From assembly GCF_902705885.1 (NCBI RefSeq), contig NZ_CACSIP010000056.1, positions 99,403 through 163,402 of the forward strand: a stretch of DNA of 64,000 nucleotides, in the 5' to 3' direction. The notes under the pieces were generated by a model, which saw only the letters and a program-made list of their open reading frames with translations, did not search any database and was not told the origin of the DNA. Of the stretch, positions 56,273 through 64,000 are shown in pieces. Made by a program: the position numbers and the translations under genes. How positions within the stretch are numbered: position 1 is the first letter of the stretch; each line of letters begins with the position of its first letter. This stretch comes from Mycolicibacterium austroafricanum. Lineage in GTDB: Bacteria; Actinomycetota; Actinomycetes; Mycobacteriales; Mycobacteriaceae.

Positions 56273-58267
56273 CTACCCGAGCATCTCGGGCAACTCGACG
56301 TCCTCGCCGAGCACATGTGTGGACAGGAAGGCGGTCACCACCTGGTACCAGATCTTGGCGTGCTGCGGGTTGAGCACCCAGTGGTTCTCGGAGGGGAAGT
56401 ACAGGAACCTGTGGGCGGTCGATCCGTCGTCGCCGGCGGGCAGCGCCGATCGGCTCAGCAACTCGTACCACAGTCGAAGCGCCTCGCCGATCGGCACCCG
56501 GTAGTCCTTGTCGCCGTGGATCACCAGCATCGGCGTGGCGATCTCGGAGACGAACAGGTGTGGTGAGTTCGCCGCCGCCATCTCAGGTGTCATCTCCCTG
56601 GCCCACCAGTACGCGCCGTCGGTGGTCGAGCCGAACTGGTCGAGAGCCCACAGGCTCGCGTGGGTGACGATCGCCGAGAACCGGTCGGTGTGCCCGGCGA
56701 TCCAGTTGGCCATGTATCCGCCGAACGAGCCGCCCATCGCCGCGGTGCGGGCCGGGTCGACGCCGGGGTGCGCGCAGGCCGCGTCGGTCGCCGCGAGCAG
56801 ATCTGTGTACGGTGCCGAACCCCACGCGCCCCAACCCCGTTGGATGAAGTCCTGGCCGTAGCCGGTCGACAGAGCCGGGTCGGGTAGCAGTACCGCGTAG
56901 CCGCGGGCCACCATGATCCACGGGTTCCACCGCCAATGCCAGGCGTTCCAGCTCGCCAGCGGGCCGCCGTGGATCCACAACAGCAGAGGGGCCGGCGCAT
57001 CGTCGTCGCAGCCGTGCGGCAGCGCCAGCCAGGACCGGACGGACTGCCCGTCACCGGCGACTGCCGTCACCTCGGTCAACGTGCCAGGCAGTTCAGGCAT
57101 CGGCAGGCACGGCAGCTCGGTCACCGTCCCGTCCGCGTCGATCCTCACCGGATGCGGCGGTGTCGTGTAGGAGCTACGGAGTGCGAACAGCACCCCGCCG
57201 GGAGCGGGGCGTACGTCGGAGTAGGTGAAGTCGTCCGCCACGATCGGGCGCACCGCGCCGGAGGCCGGATCGACGGCGAAGAGCGGACCGCGCCCGTTGT
57301 CGTCTGCGGTCACGATCAACGACGAACCGTCCACCGACCACGCCACCGACGTCGGCCACCGGTCCCACTGTGCCGTCAACTCGACCGGCTCGCCGTCGAA
57401 ATCCATGAGGCACAGCGTCGTTCGTGGCGCCTGGTGCGGAGTGGAGATCGTCTCCCGGGTGAACGCGACCGACCGCCCGTCGGGTGAGATCGCCGGTAGT
57501 CCCAGATCCGCGTCGGCGTCGTCGACGATGACCGAGCGCTGCGCGGTCGCCACGTCGATGCGGACCAGAGTGCTCCGCACCGCCGCTCCCGGCGCCGGCC
57601 GCTGCCACGCGGTCACCACGAACGCACCGTCGCCGCTGATGTCGAAATCCGCGTGGCGCAGGGCATCACCGGGGTCGGGGGTCAGGTCACGTCCGTCGGC
57701 GCTGAACAGGTGGGCGCGCTCGGGGCCGAGGTCGTGGTCCCAGTGCCTGACCGGATAACCGGCGTGCAGCACCGCGGAGACCTTGTGGTCTTTGCGCGCT
57801 TTCCGCAGCTGCTTGTCGTGGTCGGTGTCGGTGGCCGACGGCAACACCGCCGACGAGACCACGATCTCGACTCCGGATCTCGCCGGCGCCACCGCGTCGA
57901 CGCCACCGGGCAGTGCGGCCGCCTCGACCGCTTCGCCACCGGCCGCGGGTAGTCGCCACAGCGATTTGGGTGGTGTGTCGTCGTCGGGGGTGGGCCGGGC
58001 GGCGACGAACAGCATGTCGCCGTCTGCAGTGAACGACGGTGACGACTCCCCTTTCTCCCCGTGCGTGATCCGCCGGGCCGGCTGCTGTCCACGCGGGTCG
58101 AGTTCCCACAGCGAACTGACGAACTCGGTGCCCTTGGAGTTGAGGGTGGCGACGGTCGTGACGACCCGGGAACCGTCAGCAGACACCGCAAGGCCGGACA
58201 CCCGCGGGAGAGCCAAGAAATCGTCGAGGTCGCCGAAAGGTGTCGCGGATCCCGCGGTCGAGGCCAT
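56273..58267 (-). CDS. S9-family prolyl-oligopeptidase-like serine peptidase
   Basis: 664 aa. N-terminal beta-propeller of WD-like blades (SRVVTTVATL; ISPDGRSVAFTRE; WSVDGSSLIVTADDNGRG), C-terminal alpha/beta-hydrolase with nucleophile GGSFGGYMANW, Asp in VIHGDKDYRVPIGEA and His in SENHWVLNPQH. No signal peptide. Start ATG at 58267 (MASTAGSA) is preferred; a frame to 58303 adds 12 residues with cysteines. Divergent from amtB (176 bp). Confidence 0.92.
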   Translation of the reverse strand: MASTAGSATPFGDLDDFLALPRVSGLAVSADGSRVVTTVATLNSKGTEFVSSLWELDPRGQQPARRITHGEKGESSPSFTADGDMLFVAARPTPDDDTPPKSLWRLPAAGGEAVEAAALPGGVDAVAPARSGVEIVVSSAVLPSATDTDHDKQLRKARKDHKVSAVLHAGYPVRHWDHDLGPERAHLFSADGRDLTPDPGDALRHADFDISGDGAFVVTAWQRPAPGAAVRSTLVRIDVATAQRSVIVDDADADLGLPAISPDGRSVAFTRETISTPHQAPRTTLCLMDFDGEPVELTAQWDRWPTSVAWSVDGSSLIVTADDNGRGPLFAVDPASGAVRPIVADDFTYSDVRPAPGGVLFALRSSYTTPPHPVRIDADGTVTELPCLPMPELPGTLTEVTAVAGDGQSVRSWLALPHGCDDDAPAPLLLWIHGGPLASWNAWHWRWNPWIMVARGYAVLLPDPALSTGYGQDFIQRGWGAWGSAPYTDLLAATDAACAHPGVDPARTAAMGGSFGGYMANWIAGHTDRFSAIVTHASLWALDQFGSTTDGAYWWAREMTPEMAAANSPHLFVSEIATPMLVIHGDKDYRVPIGEALRLWYELLSRSALPAGDDGSTAHRFLYFPSENHWVLNPQHAKIWYQVVTAFLSTHVLGEDVELPEMLG

Positions 58268-58325
58268 CTGCACTTCGTAACACACGCCCCCGCACGACTT
58301 CACGCGGAATTAACACCCCTTGACA

Positions 58326-58344
58326 GGTGGGACACATTCCCACC
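58326..58344 (+). promoter_or_regulatory. Inverted repeat GGTGGGA-n5-TCCCACC upstream of amtB
   Basis: Perfect 7-bp arms (58326-58332, 58338-58344) about 100 bp before amtB and 60 bp from the divergent peptidase. The region around it also has CTTGAC and GTCAAG as outer half-sites. An operator in the divergent promoter is likely; a GlnR-type site would be expected for an ammonium transporter but I could not identify one with confidence. Confidence 0.45.
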
Positions 58345-58443
58345 GTTAGCGTCAAGCCTCGTACACCGTCAGTACCTCGAGAACACTCCCGATAAACGCA
58401 ATGGCCCAACCAGCCATCCCCAAACCACACGGTGGAGGTCCCC

Positions 58444-59781
58444 TTGACACCCGAAGTCGAGGACGCGATTGCGTCCATGGCGGCAGTCAACAACGAGTTC
58501 TTCTATTGGATGTCCATCGCGTTGATGATGCTCATCCACGCAGGCTTCCTGGCCTACGAAATCGGTGCGTCGCGTTCGAAGAACGTCCTGGCGACGGCGA
58601 TGAAGAACCTGTTGGCCTTCGCCACCATCATCGCGTCGTTCTTTTTTGTCGGCTGGTTCCTGTACAACGCGATGCCCACCGGATTCATCGAGTTCAACGA
58701 CGCCGCCAAGGCAGCCCTGCCGTGGAGCGACAACATGGGCCCGAACACCGACGATCCCGCGAGCGGCATCTTCTGGGGCGCGTTCGCTCTGTTCGCCGCC
58801 ACCACCGGTTCGATCATGTCCGGGGCGGTGCTCGAACGCATCCGGACCAGCGGCTTTCTGGTGCTGACCGTCTTCGTCGGCTCCGTGGTGTGGATCATCG
58901 GCGCGTCATGGGGGTGGCACGGCGCCGGCTGGATGCTGACCGAACTCGGTTTCCACGATGTCGGTGCGGCCGGTTGTGTGCACATGATCGCGGGCTTCGC
59001 CGCGCTGGGTATCCTGATCAACCTGGGGCCACGGATCGGCCGCTTCCTGCCTGACGGCACGCCGGTGACAATCCGTCCGCACAACCTGCCGTTGACCATG
59101 CTCGGGCTGTTCCTGATCTTCACCGGCTTCTTCGGCTTCCTGATGGGCTGTGTCATCTACGGACCCGGCGGCTACGCCACCATCTACGGAAGCCCGACGA
59201 CGTTGAGCGCCTTCGCCTTCAACACGCTCATGGGCCTGGCCGGCGGCATCATCGGCGCCTACCTGACCTCCCGCGGTGAACCGTTCTGGACGATCTCGGG
59301 TGGGCTGGCCGGCGTCATCGCCGTCGCCGCCGGACTGGACCTGTACCACCCCGCGCTGACCTTCGTCATCGCGCTGGTCGGCGGCGGACTGATCCCGTTC
59401 ATCGGCAAGCTGCTGGACAAGATGAAGATCGACGATGTGGTGGGCGCTGTCGCGGTGCACGGCGGCATGGGGTTCTACTCGCTGATCATGGCCGGCATCT
59501 TCCTCGCCGGTTACCCCAACACCGACGGCAACCCGTCGATCTCCTTCTGGGGTCAGCTGATCGGCGCCCTGACGTTCGCCGCACTCGGGTTCTTCCCCGC
59601 CTATCTGCTGTCGCTGGGCCTGAAGAAGGCCGGCCTGCTGCGGATTCCGCCGGAGGTCGAGTTGCAGGGCCTTGACCTCTCCGAGGTTCCGGCCACGCCC
59701 TACCCCGAGGGCATCCCGGTCACCGAGATGCGTTCCAGCAGCGGCACCGCGGTGCTCGTCCTCGGTGAGGAGGTGAAATAA
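58444..59781 (+). CDS. amtB: Ammonium transporter (Amt/MEP/Rh family)
   Basis: About 445 aa, 11 TM helices. Twin histidines of the ammonia pore in AAGCVHMIAGFAALG and VGAVAVHGGMGFYSL; substrate-site aspartate in FHDVGAAG. The C-terminal tail of about 60 residues is longer than in E. coli AmtB. Start: TTG at 58444 with GGAGG 6 nt ahead; a GTG at 58432 overlaps that site and seems less likely. No glnK/glnB follows; instead a 72-aa membrane protein begins directly after the stop. Confidence 0.93.
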   Translation: MTPEVEDAIASMAAVNNEFFYWMSIALMMLIHAGFLAYEIGASRSKNVLATAMKNLLAFATIIASFFFVGWFLYNAMPTGFIEFNDAAKAALPWSDNMGPNTDDPASGIFWGAFALFAATTGSIMSGAVLERIRTSGFLVLTVFVGSVVWIIGASWGWHGAGWMLTELGFHDVGAAGCVHMIAGFAALGILINLGPRIGRFLPDGTPVTIRPHNLPLTMLGLFLIFTGFFGFLMGCVIYGPGGYATIYGSPTTLSAFAFNTLMGLAGGIIGAYLTSRGEPFWTISGGLAGVIAVAAGLDLYHPALTFVIALVGGGLIPFIGKLLDKMKIDDVVGAVAVHGGMGFYSLIMAGIFLAGYPNTDGNPSISFWGQLIGALTFAALGFFPAYLLSLGLKKAGLLRIPPEVELQGLDLSEVPATPYPEGIPVTEMRSSSGTAVLVLGEEVK

Positions 59782-60000
59782 ATGTTCAGTCCGATCGACA
59801 GCTATGACGTGCCCGGTGTGGTGTTCACCTTCGGCGGCAACAGCTTCGGCACTTGGTTGTTCTTCATCCTCGCAGTGGTGCTGTTCGTCGGGTTCTTCGT
59901 CCGGATGATCCAGCACGAGAACCATGCCTACAAGGCGATCATCGAACACACGCCGGTCGAGAAGGGACCTGCGGCCGAGGGTGAGCCCCCGGTGTACTGA
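59782..60000 (+). CDS. Small single-TM protein adjacent to amtB, function unknown
   Basis: 72 aa. Residues 25-42 form one TM helix (WLFFILAVVLFVGFFVRM), followed by a basic/His turn (IQHENHAYKAI) and an acidic-proline tail ending PPVY. Its ATG follows the amtB TAA with no spacer, indicating a two-gene transcript. It could be an accessory subunit or regulator of the transporter in place of GlnK. I do not recognise the family. Confidence 0.75.
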   Translation: MFSPIDSYDVPGVVFTFGGNSFGTWLFFILAVVLFVGFFVRMIQHENHAYKAIIEHTPVEKGPAAEGEPPVY

Positions 60001-60033
60001 CAGTTCGCGCGAGCGGGTGTAGCTCCCACTCGC

Positions 60034-60089
60034 GAGCAGACACAAAGTCGCACGGATCCACTCGGATTCGTGCGACTTTGTGTCTGCTC
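60034..60089. terminator. Large near-perfect hairpin, 26-bp stem and 4-nt loop
   Basis: Arm 60034-60054 is the exact reverse complement of 60069-60089 (21 bp); the stem continues inward (GATCC/GGATT) to an ACTC loop. It lies between the convergent small membrane gene and the haem-dependent demethylase gene. It probably ends both transcripts; the same CAGACACAAAGTCGCAC-type palindrome is, from memory, found between many mycobacterial genes. Confidence 0.8.
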
Positions 60090-60101
60090 AAGACCGCCGG
60101 G

Positions 60102-61094
60102 TCAGTCTGCGTTGTGCAACCACCGGACGGCATGGTCACGGAACGCGATGATGCCCTTGTAGTCGGCCATGTCCCCGGGCAACTCGGCGAGCACCGTCGC
60201 TGCGCGCTGACGCCACGGTTCCACCGCCGCGACATCGGCGAGCGGCAGCATGTAGGTGCGGATCAGAAAGCAGATCGATCCCGATTCGGGAAGCCGGATG
60301 AGGTGCTGCACCTCGACCCGCAGGTGCACCAGCCGCCCGAAAACCTCGTCGGGGACCGTCTGGATCATCGTCCGGTCCGGGCCCCACTCGTGGTAGCGCT
60401 CGGTGGAGACATCGAGGCGTCTGCCGATGGTCAGCGTCCAGTTGGTACGCCGGTAGGTCTCGCCGGGCTGCAGTCGCATCAGGAACTCGCGGGCACGGGT
60501 GATGACGCCGGACTCCCTGAGCCGAGGCACTGGACCGTGGATCTCGAGGAACGTCATGCCCACGTCGAAACCGAAGGACCAGTCCGCGGCGAAGGTCACC
60601 ACACCGGCATCACCGAAGAGGTCACCGTCGCGCTGGTCGAGCAGCACGATGTCCTCCTGTACCTGGCTCGCGATGTAGGCCAACGGTTCGGCGGGAAGCG
60701 TGGTCTCGTCCCCGACGACAAAATCCTGGCTGAGTCCCAGCCGGTCGTTACGCCAGTGCCACCCGGAGCCGCGGCGCTCCAACGACATGATCTCGGGGTA
60801 TGCGGTGGCCATCTCGTGCATCAGCGTCAACATGGTGTCCCAGCAGGCCGGGCGCATGTGCGGCAGCACGGCGTAACGAGTCGGATCGGCGGCGAGAACC
60901 GCTGCCCGCTCGGCGAGTTCGTGCTCGTACTCGCTGTCGATGTCGACGATCCGCTCCCCCCAGCGGCCCGCGGGGGTGTGCACCACCGAGCCTGCCGGTT
61001 CCACGTTGGTGCTGTACCGGTAGCTGTCCGCAGCGAACGGGAACGGAAACGTCTCGATCAGGTCCGGCGCCGACAACAAGCCTTCAGCGTTCAT
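60102..61094 (-). CDS. Haem-dependent oxidative N-demethylase subunit (DUF3445/HODM family)
   Basis: 330 aa. PFPFAADSYRYSTNVEPAG, HMRPACWDTMLTLMHEMA, DIVLLDQRDG, FAADWSFGFDVGMTFLEIH and IRTYMLPLADVAA match the DUF3445 family, part of dimethylamine monooxygenase, which oxidises secondary amines to primary amine and formaldehyde with NAD(P)H and O2. Forms a cluster with the reductase and DmmA-like genes upstream on the strand (13 bp gap). Confidence 0.88.
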   Translation of the reverse strand: MNAEGLLSAPDLIETFPFPFAADSYRYSTNVEPAGSVVHTPAGRWGERIVDIDSEYEHELAERAAVLAADPTRYAVLPHMRPACWDTMLTLMHEMATAYPEIMSLERRGSGWHWRNDRLGLSQDFVVGDETTLPAEPLAYIASQVQEDIVLLDQRDGDLFGDAGVVTFAADWSFGFDVGMTFLEIHGPVPRLRESGVITRAREFLMRLQPGETYRRTNWTLTIGRRLDVSTERYHEWGPDRTMIQTVPDEVFGRLVHLRVEVQHLIRLPESGSICFLIRTYMLPLADVAAVEPWRQRAATVLAELPGDMADYKGIIAFRDHAVRWLHNAD

Positions 61095-61107
61095 GTGCTC
61101 ACTCCGA

Positions 61108-62064
61108 TCACAGGGTCAACTCCAAGGTGTCGCCGCTCCCCCGGGACACGCAGGCCATCATCGAGTCCCCCGAACACTTCTCCTCGTCGCTGAGATAGAG
61201 GTCGCGGTGGGTGATGGCGCCACCAGAGACCGGGACCCGGCACTCGCCGCAGACTCCGCGGCGGCACAGGCTGGCCACGTCGTAACCCCGGCTCTCGAGC
61301 GCCTCCAGCAGCGACACCCCGGGGTCGACGGTGAACCCTTCGCCGGTGGAGGCGACCCGCACGGCGAACGGCTCGCCGGGGTCCAGGGCGTCAGAGCCGA
61401 AGTGCTCCATGTGGATTCGGCTGCCCGGCCATCCCAACTCACCCGCGAGGGTGGTGACCGAGTCGATGAACGAGGCTGGACCACAGAGGTAGAGGTGGGT
61501 GCCGATGGGCTGGTCGGCGAGGCTGATGACGAGCTCGCTGACGAACTCGTCGCGGCGGGTGTGGATCGAGGCGTGGTCGGTGAGGGACAAGACGGTGTCC
61601 ACATAGGCCGGCCGCTCTGCGCGATGGAGGTAGAGCAGCCGGGCGTCGCGGCCCCACAGCCGCGCGCTGCGCAGGTGCGACACCATCGGCGTGATTCCGA
61701 TGCCCGCGGCCACCAACAGGTGCCTTCGGGCGCGCAGCACCGGGGCGAATGCGCTGCGAGGCGGGCGGGTGACCACGGTGTCACCCGCCGCCAGCTCGTC
61801 GTGGATCCACCGCGATCCGCTGGATCCGTCCGTCGCTGCGTCGCCGCACCGCAGCACCGAGATCACATAGGTCTCCGGCGAGATCCCCTCACCCGTCAGC
61901 GAATACGCATTGGCCGGCCGCCCCGGACCGCCGCACTCCACGACGATGTGACTCCCGGCAGGGAAGGACGGCAGCGGCGCACCGTCAGGATGGGCGAGCG
62001 TCAATGTGCGGATCCCGGCGATGGTGTCGTCGATGCCGGCGACGACCAGCTTCAGCGTGCTCAC
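61108..62064 (-). CDS. Phthalate-dioxygenase-type reductase (FMN/NAD plus C-terminal 2Fe-2S)
   Basis: 318 aa. FMN-binding start (PAGSHIVVECGGPGRPANAYSL), NAD-binding AAGIGITPMVSHLRSA and LYLCGPASFIDSV, and a plant-type ferredoxin domain at the end with Cys267, Cys272, Cys275 and Cys305. It should feed electrons to the haem subunit. GTG start at 62064 overlaps the DmmA-like stop (GTGA). Confidence 0.9.
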   Translation of the reverse strand: MSTLKLVVAGIDDTIAGIRTLTLAHPDGAPLPSFPAGSHIVVECGGPGRPANAYSLTGEGISPETYVISVLRCGDAATDGSSGSRWIHDELAAGDTVVTRPPRSAFAPVLRARRHLLVAAGIGITPMVSHLRSARLWGRDARLLYLHRAERPAYVDTVLSLTDHASIHTRRDEFVSELVISLADQPIGTHLYLCGPASFIDSVTTLAGELGWPGSRIHMEHFGSDALDPGEPFAVRVASTGEGFTVDPGVSLLEALESRGYDVASLCRRGVCGECRVPVSGGAITHRDLYLSDEEKCSGDSMMACVSRGSGDTLELTL

Positions 62065-62606
62065 CGGGCGGCCTGCTCCTCTGCGTCGACCATGAACCCC
62101 AGGTGCGCACCCTGCCTGCGTGAGACGTGGTAGTACACCAGTAGGTTGCGCCCGCATCCGCGGCACGGCAGCACGTCTTCGAGTTCCACGGTCGCGGAGG
62201 TGACGGTCCGGCAGTGCACGCACTGCACCGAACGCGACGCCACATCGGTCGAGGCCACCGTCATCTCGTCGTCGGCGATCCCCATCTCCATCGCCAGCGC
62301 ACGCACCCTCAGGCAGGCGTGTGCCGGGCCTGCGACCATCAGACGCCATCCGACTCGGGCGTCGGCGAGGTCGGCGAGCAGAGCTGTGCGCGCCGCCCCG
62401 TCGTCGCCGTGCAGGGCGACCTGGTGGATCCGCACTGTGGATTCCGATCCGGTCACCGCGATCTGCTCGGACCACCCACCCGCGACCTCGGCACCGGCGG
62501 GGCCGAAGGCGATCACGGTCCATTGGCGACCGGACAGGTCGGCGTCCGGCCGCGTGACGACGGTGCTCCAGGCGGGCACGCTGGTCAGCTCGAGGGCGGG
62601 TCCCAT
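62061..62606 (-). CDS. dmmA: DmmA-like dimethylamine monooxygenase subunit
   Basis: 181 aa. The C-terminal part has a zinc-ribbon-type set of cysteines (Cys129, Cys132, Cys148, Cys151: QCVHC and PCRGC) followed by LLVYYHVSRRQGAHLGFMVDA, as in DmmA. The N-terminal 110 residues are an alpha/beta domain (WTVIAFGPAGAEV; WRLMVAGPAHACL). ATG at 62606 has GGAGG 5 nt ahead. First gene of the three-gene cluster. Confidence 0.82.
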   Translation of the reverse strand: MGPALELTSVPAWSTVVTRPDADLSGRQWTVIAFGPAGAEVAGGWSEQIAVTGSESTVRIHQVALHGDDGAARTALLADLADARVGWRLMVAGPAHACLRVRALAMEMGIADDEMTVASTDVASRSVQCVHCRTVTSATVELEDVLPCRGCGRNLLVYYHVSRRQGAHLGFMVDAEEQAAR

Positions 62607-62615
62607 GAAACCTCC

Positions 62616-62625
62616 GGTGTACACC
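62616..62625. promoter_or_regulatory. Palindrome GGTGTACACC at the dmmA start region
   Basis: 10-bp perfect palindrome 10 bp upstream of the dmmA ATG and overlapping its ribosome-binding site area. GTGTACAC-type cores fit GntR- or TetR-type operators. It would block either transcription or early elongation. Confidence 0.4.
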
Positions 62626-62634
62626 TGTAGTTGA

Positions 62635-62659
62635 CCTGGTTGCCCTTCAGGAAACCAGG
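62635..62659. promoter_or_regulatory. Inverted repeat CCTGGTT-n11-AACCAGG in the dmmA/monooxygenase divergent spacer
   Basis: Perfect 7-bp arms (62635-62641, 62653-62659) about midway in the 139-bp divergent spacer. With the GGTGTACACC palindrome it gives two candidate operators that could control both directions. Confidence 0.45.
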
Positions 62660-62745
62660 CTTGCGTTTCGCGGATGTGACCTGACTGTCTCGTCTGCTTG
62701 ACGTGTGTGCCCGAACCGGCCACTGCCGCCGGATAAAGTCGGCGG

Positions 62746-63903
62746 ATGCCTGCCCACATCACGGTGATCGGTGCCGGTATCGCCGGGTTGGCCACTGCCG
62801 TCGCGCTGCGCCGTGCCGGACACGACGTGACGGTGATCGAGCAACGCGCCGACGCGACGACCGGGGCAGGCATCAGCATCTGGCCCAACGCGCTGGCCGC
62901 GCTCGACGACATCGGCCTGGGTGACGCGGTGCGTGGCGCGGGGGGCAGGGTGACAGGCGGGGCTATCCGCTGGCGAGACGGCACCTGGCTGCGCCGCCCG
63001 TCGCCGCAGCGCATCGAGGACGCGCTCGGCGAACCACTGGTGGTGGTGCGGCGCCGCGCGCTGACCGACATCCTGCGGGCGGCGTTGCCCGCCGATGCGG
63101 TACAGACCGGACTCAGCGCGACCGGACTGATCATCGCTGCAGACTCAGTGCGACTGACACTGTCGGATTCCCGGGTTCGAGAGGTTGACGCGGTGGTCGG
63201 CGCCGATGGTGTCAACTCGATGGTGGCGCGCACCCTCAACGGACCGCTGTCCAGCCGCTACGTCGGATACACCGCGTGGCGTGGCGTGGCCGCGCATCGG
63301 CTGGATCCGGCGCTGGCCGGCAAGACGATGGGAGCCGGGACCGAGGTGGGGCATGTGCCGCTGGGACCCGACCACACCTACTGGTTCGCCACCGAGAGGC
63401 TGCCCCAGGGTTTCGCCGCCCCCGGCGGGGACCACGCCTATCTGACGGAGAAACTGGCCTCGTGGGCTGACCCGATACCGCGGTTGATCGCGTCGACGGA
63501 TGCCGCGGATCTGCTGCGCAACGATCTGTTCGACCGGGCCCAGCCTGAGCACTGGTCGCGAGGCCCCGTGGTGCTCGTCGGGGACGCCGCCCATCCGATG
63601 CGTCCCCACCTCGGGCAGGGCGGGTGTCAGGCACTCGAGGACGCAGCGATCCTGGCCCGTTTCGTCGACCTGGCCGACGACCTCGCCACTGCCTTCGAGC
63701 GCTTCGGCCGCTTCCGCAGGCGGCGGGTCCGTCCACTGGTGCGGGAATCGGCGACGATCGGCAGGATCGTGAACCTACGTCCGTCGTTTCTCAGCGCCGC
63801 CGCCAGTCGGGCCACCGCGCTGATCCCCGAGAAAGCAGTGACGTCGCACCTGGCGTCGATCGCGGCCCGCTCCGCTTTTGTCCCGCCGTCCGTGGCCGAC
63901 TGA
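62746..63903 (+). CDS. FAD-dependent aromatic-type monooxygenase
   Basis: 385 aa. ITVIGAGIAGLATAVALRRA (dinucleotide motif), GISIWPNALAALDDIGLGDA, VVGADGVNSMVARTL and the second FAD motif VLVGDAAHPMRPHLGQGGC are the class A flavoprotein hydroxylase pattern (salicylate/6-hydroxynicotinate hydroxylase-like). ATG at 62746. Its divergent pairing with the amine demethylase cluster suggests a shared regulator or pathway. Substrate not predictable. Confidence 0.92.
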   Translation: MPAHITVIGAGIAGLATAVALRRAGHDVTVIEQRADATTGAGISIWPNALAALDDIGLGDAVRGAGGRVTGGAIRWRDGTWLRRPSPQRIEDALGEPLVVVRRRALTDILRAALPADAVQTGLSATGLIIAADSVRLTLSDSRVREVDAVVGADGVNSMVARTLNGPLSSRYVGYTAWRGVAAHRLDPALAGKTMGAGTEVGHVPLGPDHTYWFATERLPQGFAAPGGDHAYLTEKLASWADPIPRLIASTDAADLLRNDLFDRAQPEHWSRGPVVLVGDAAHPMRPHLGQGGCQALEDAAILARFVDLADDLATAFERFGRFRRRRVRPLVRESATIGRIVNLRPSFLSAAASRATALIPEKAVTSHLASIAARSAFVPPSVAD

Positions 63904-63911
63904 GCTTGTCG

Positions 63912-64000
63912 TCAGCGCGCGGAGCGCGGTGCCCTCAGCGCGCGGAGCGCGGTGCCCTCAGCGCGCGGAGCGCGGTGCCCTCAGCGCGCGGAGCGCGGTG
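63912..64000. repeat. 23-bp tandem repeat, at least four copies, running off the window
   Basis: Units start at 63912, 63935, 63958 and 63981 (last truncated) and are identical over the visible part. Each contains CGCGC-GGA-GCGCG, a 5-bp stem with 3-nt loop. It begins 9 bp after the flavoprotein stop. No spacers, so not CRISPR. Probably an intergenic VNTR. Confidence 0.92.

Noticed and set aside
63912..64000. CRISPR array
   Set aside because: Units are directly adjacent with no spacers and only 23 bp long.

Overview
The window looks like a chromosomal segment of a rapidly growing, environmental mycobacterium (Mycolicibacterium type). The evidence is high G+C, many GTG/TTG starts, 1-11 nt gene overlaps, and a gene order that from about 13 kb to 58 kb closely follows the M. 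tuberculosis Rv2404c-Rv2449c backbone as I recall it: lepA, PemK-like toxin, CBS protein, RNase Z-like, transglutaminase/alpha-E/ATP-grasp, rpsT, holA, comEC, comEA, degV, octT, gpgP, rsfS, nadD, VWA/MoxR, proA, rbsK, nadE, proB, obg, rpmA, rplU, rne, ndk, DUF4233, folC, valS, NADP-binding reductase. Lineage-specific blocks interrupt this backbone. No tRNA, rRNA, CRISPR array, insertion sequence or prophage was seen.

Layout. 0-1.2 kb: 5' end of a type I polyketide synthase (minus) that runs off the window. 1.8-4.4 kb: lepA and a divergent PemK/MazF-like gene. 4.4-12.35 kb: the most unusual part, an eight-gene minus-strand operon resembling the membrane arm of respiratory complex I (nuoA, H, J, K, L, M, N). 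It has no NADH or Fe-S subunits. A single 357-aa protein sits where nuoB-nuoG would be; it reads like a degenerate NuoB joined to a degenerate NuoD through a DHGDM repeat and lacks the cluster cysteines. 12.4-21.8 kb: GNAT, CBS, metallo-beta-lactamase, transglutaminase operon, rpsT, holA-comEC-comEA. 21.9-27.3 kb: accessory lipid/redox genes (paired acyl-CoA dehydrogenases, SDR, DapB-like oxidoreductase) and a small secreted protein next to a striking nested inverted repeat.

27.3-45.8 kb: degV-octT-gpgP-rsfS-nadD (octT/gpgP make methylglucose lipopolysaccharide precursors), GntR regulator, VWA/MoxR pair, proA with a GlxA-type regulator, HD/ribokinase/enoyl-CoA hydratase, a CmtR-like metal sensor with a cation-efflux gene and a clear palindromic operator, nadE, Hsp20, sirtuin, proB, obg. 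45.8-56.3 kb: a long co-directional minus series valS-folC-DUF4233-ndk-rne-rplU-rpmA-obg-proB, with a 15-bp coding VNTR in rne. 56.3-64 kb: S9 peptidase, amtB with an adjacent 72-aa membrane protein, a three-gene haem-dependent dimethylamine monooxygenase cluster, a divergent FAD monooxygenase, and a 23-bp tandem repeat at the window edge.

How the pieces fit: most of the window is housekeeping (translation, ribosome and RNA processing, NAD, folate and proline biosynthesis). The last 6 kb suggests scavenging of ammonium and methylated amines. The complex-I-like cluster looks like a proton- or ion-translocating module cut off from NADH oxidation; its energy source or partner is unknown and it is the best candidate for an undescribed system here. 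Family names and synteny come from reading the sequence and from memory; no database search was run.
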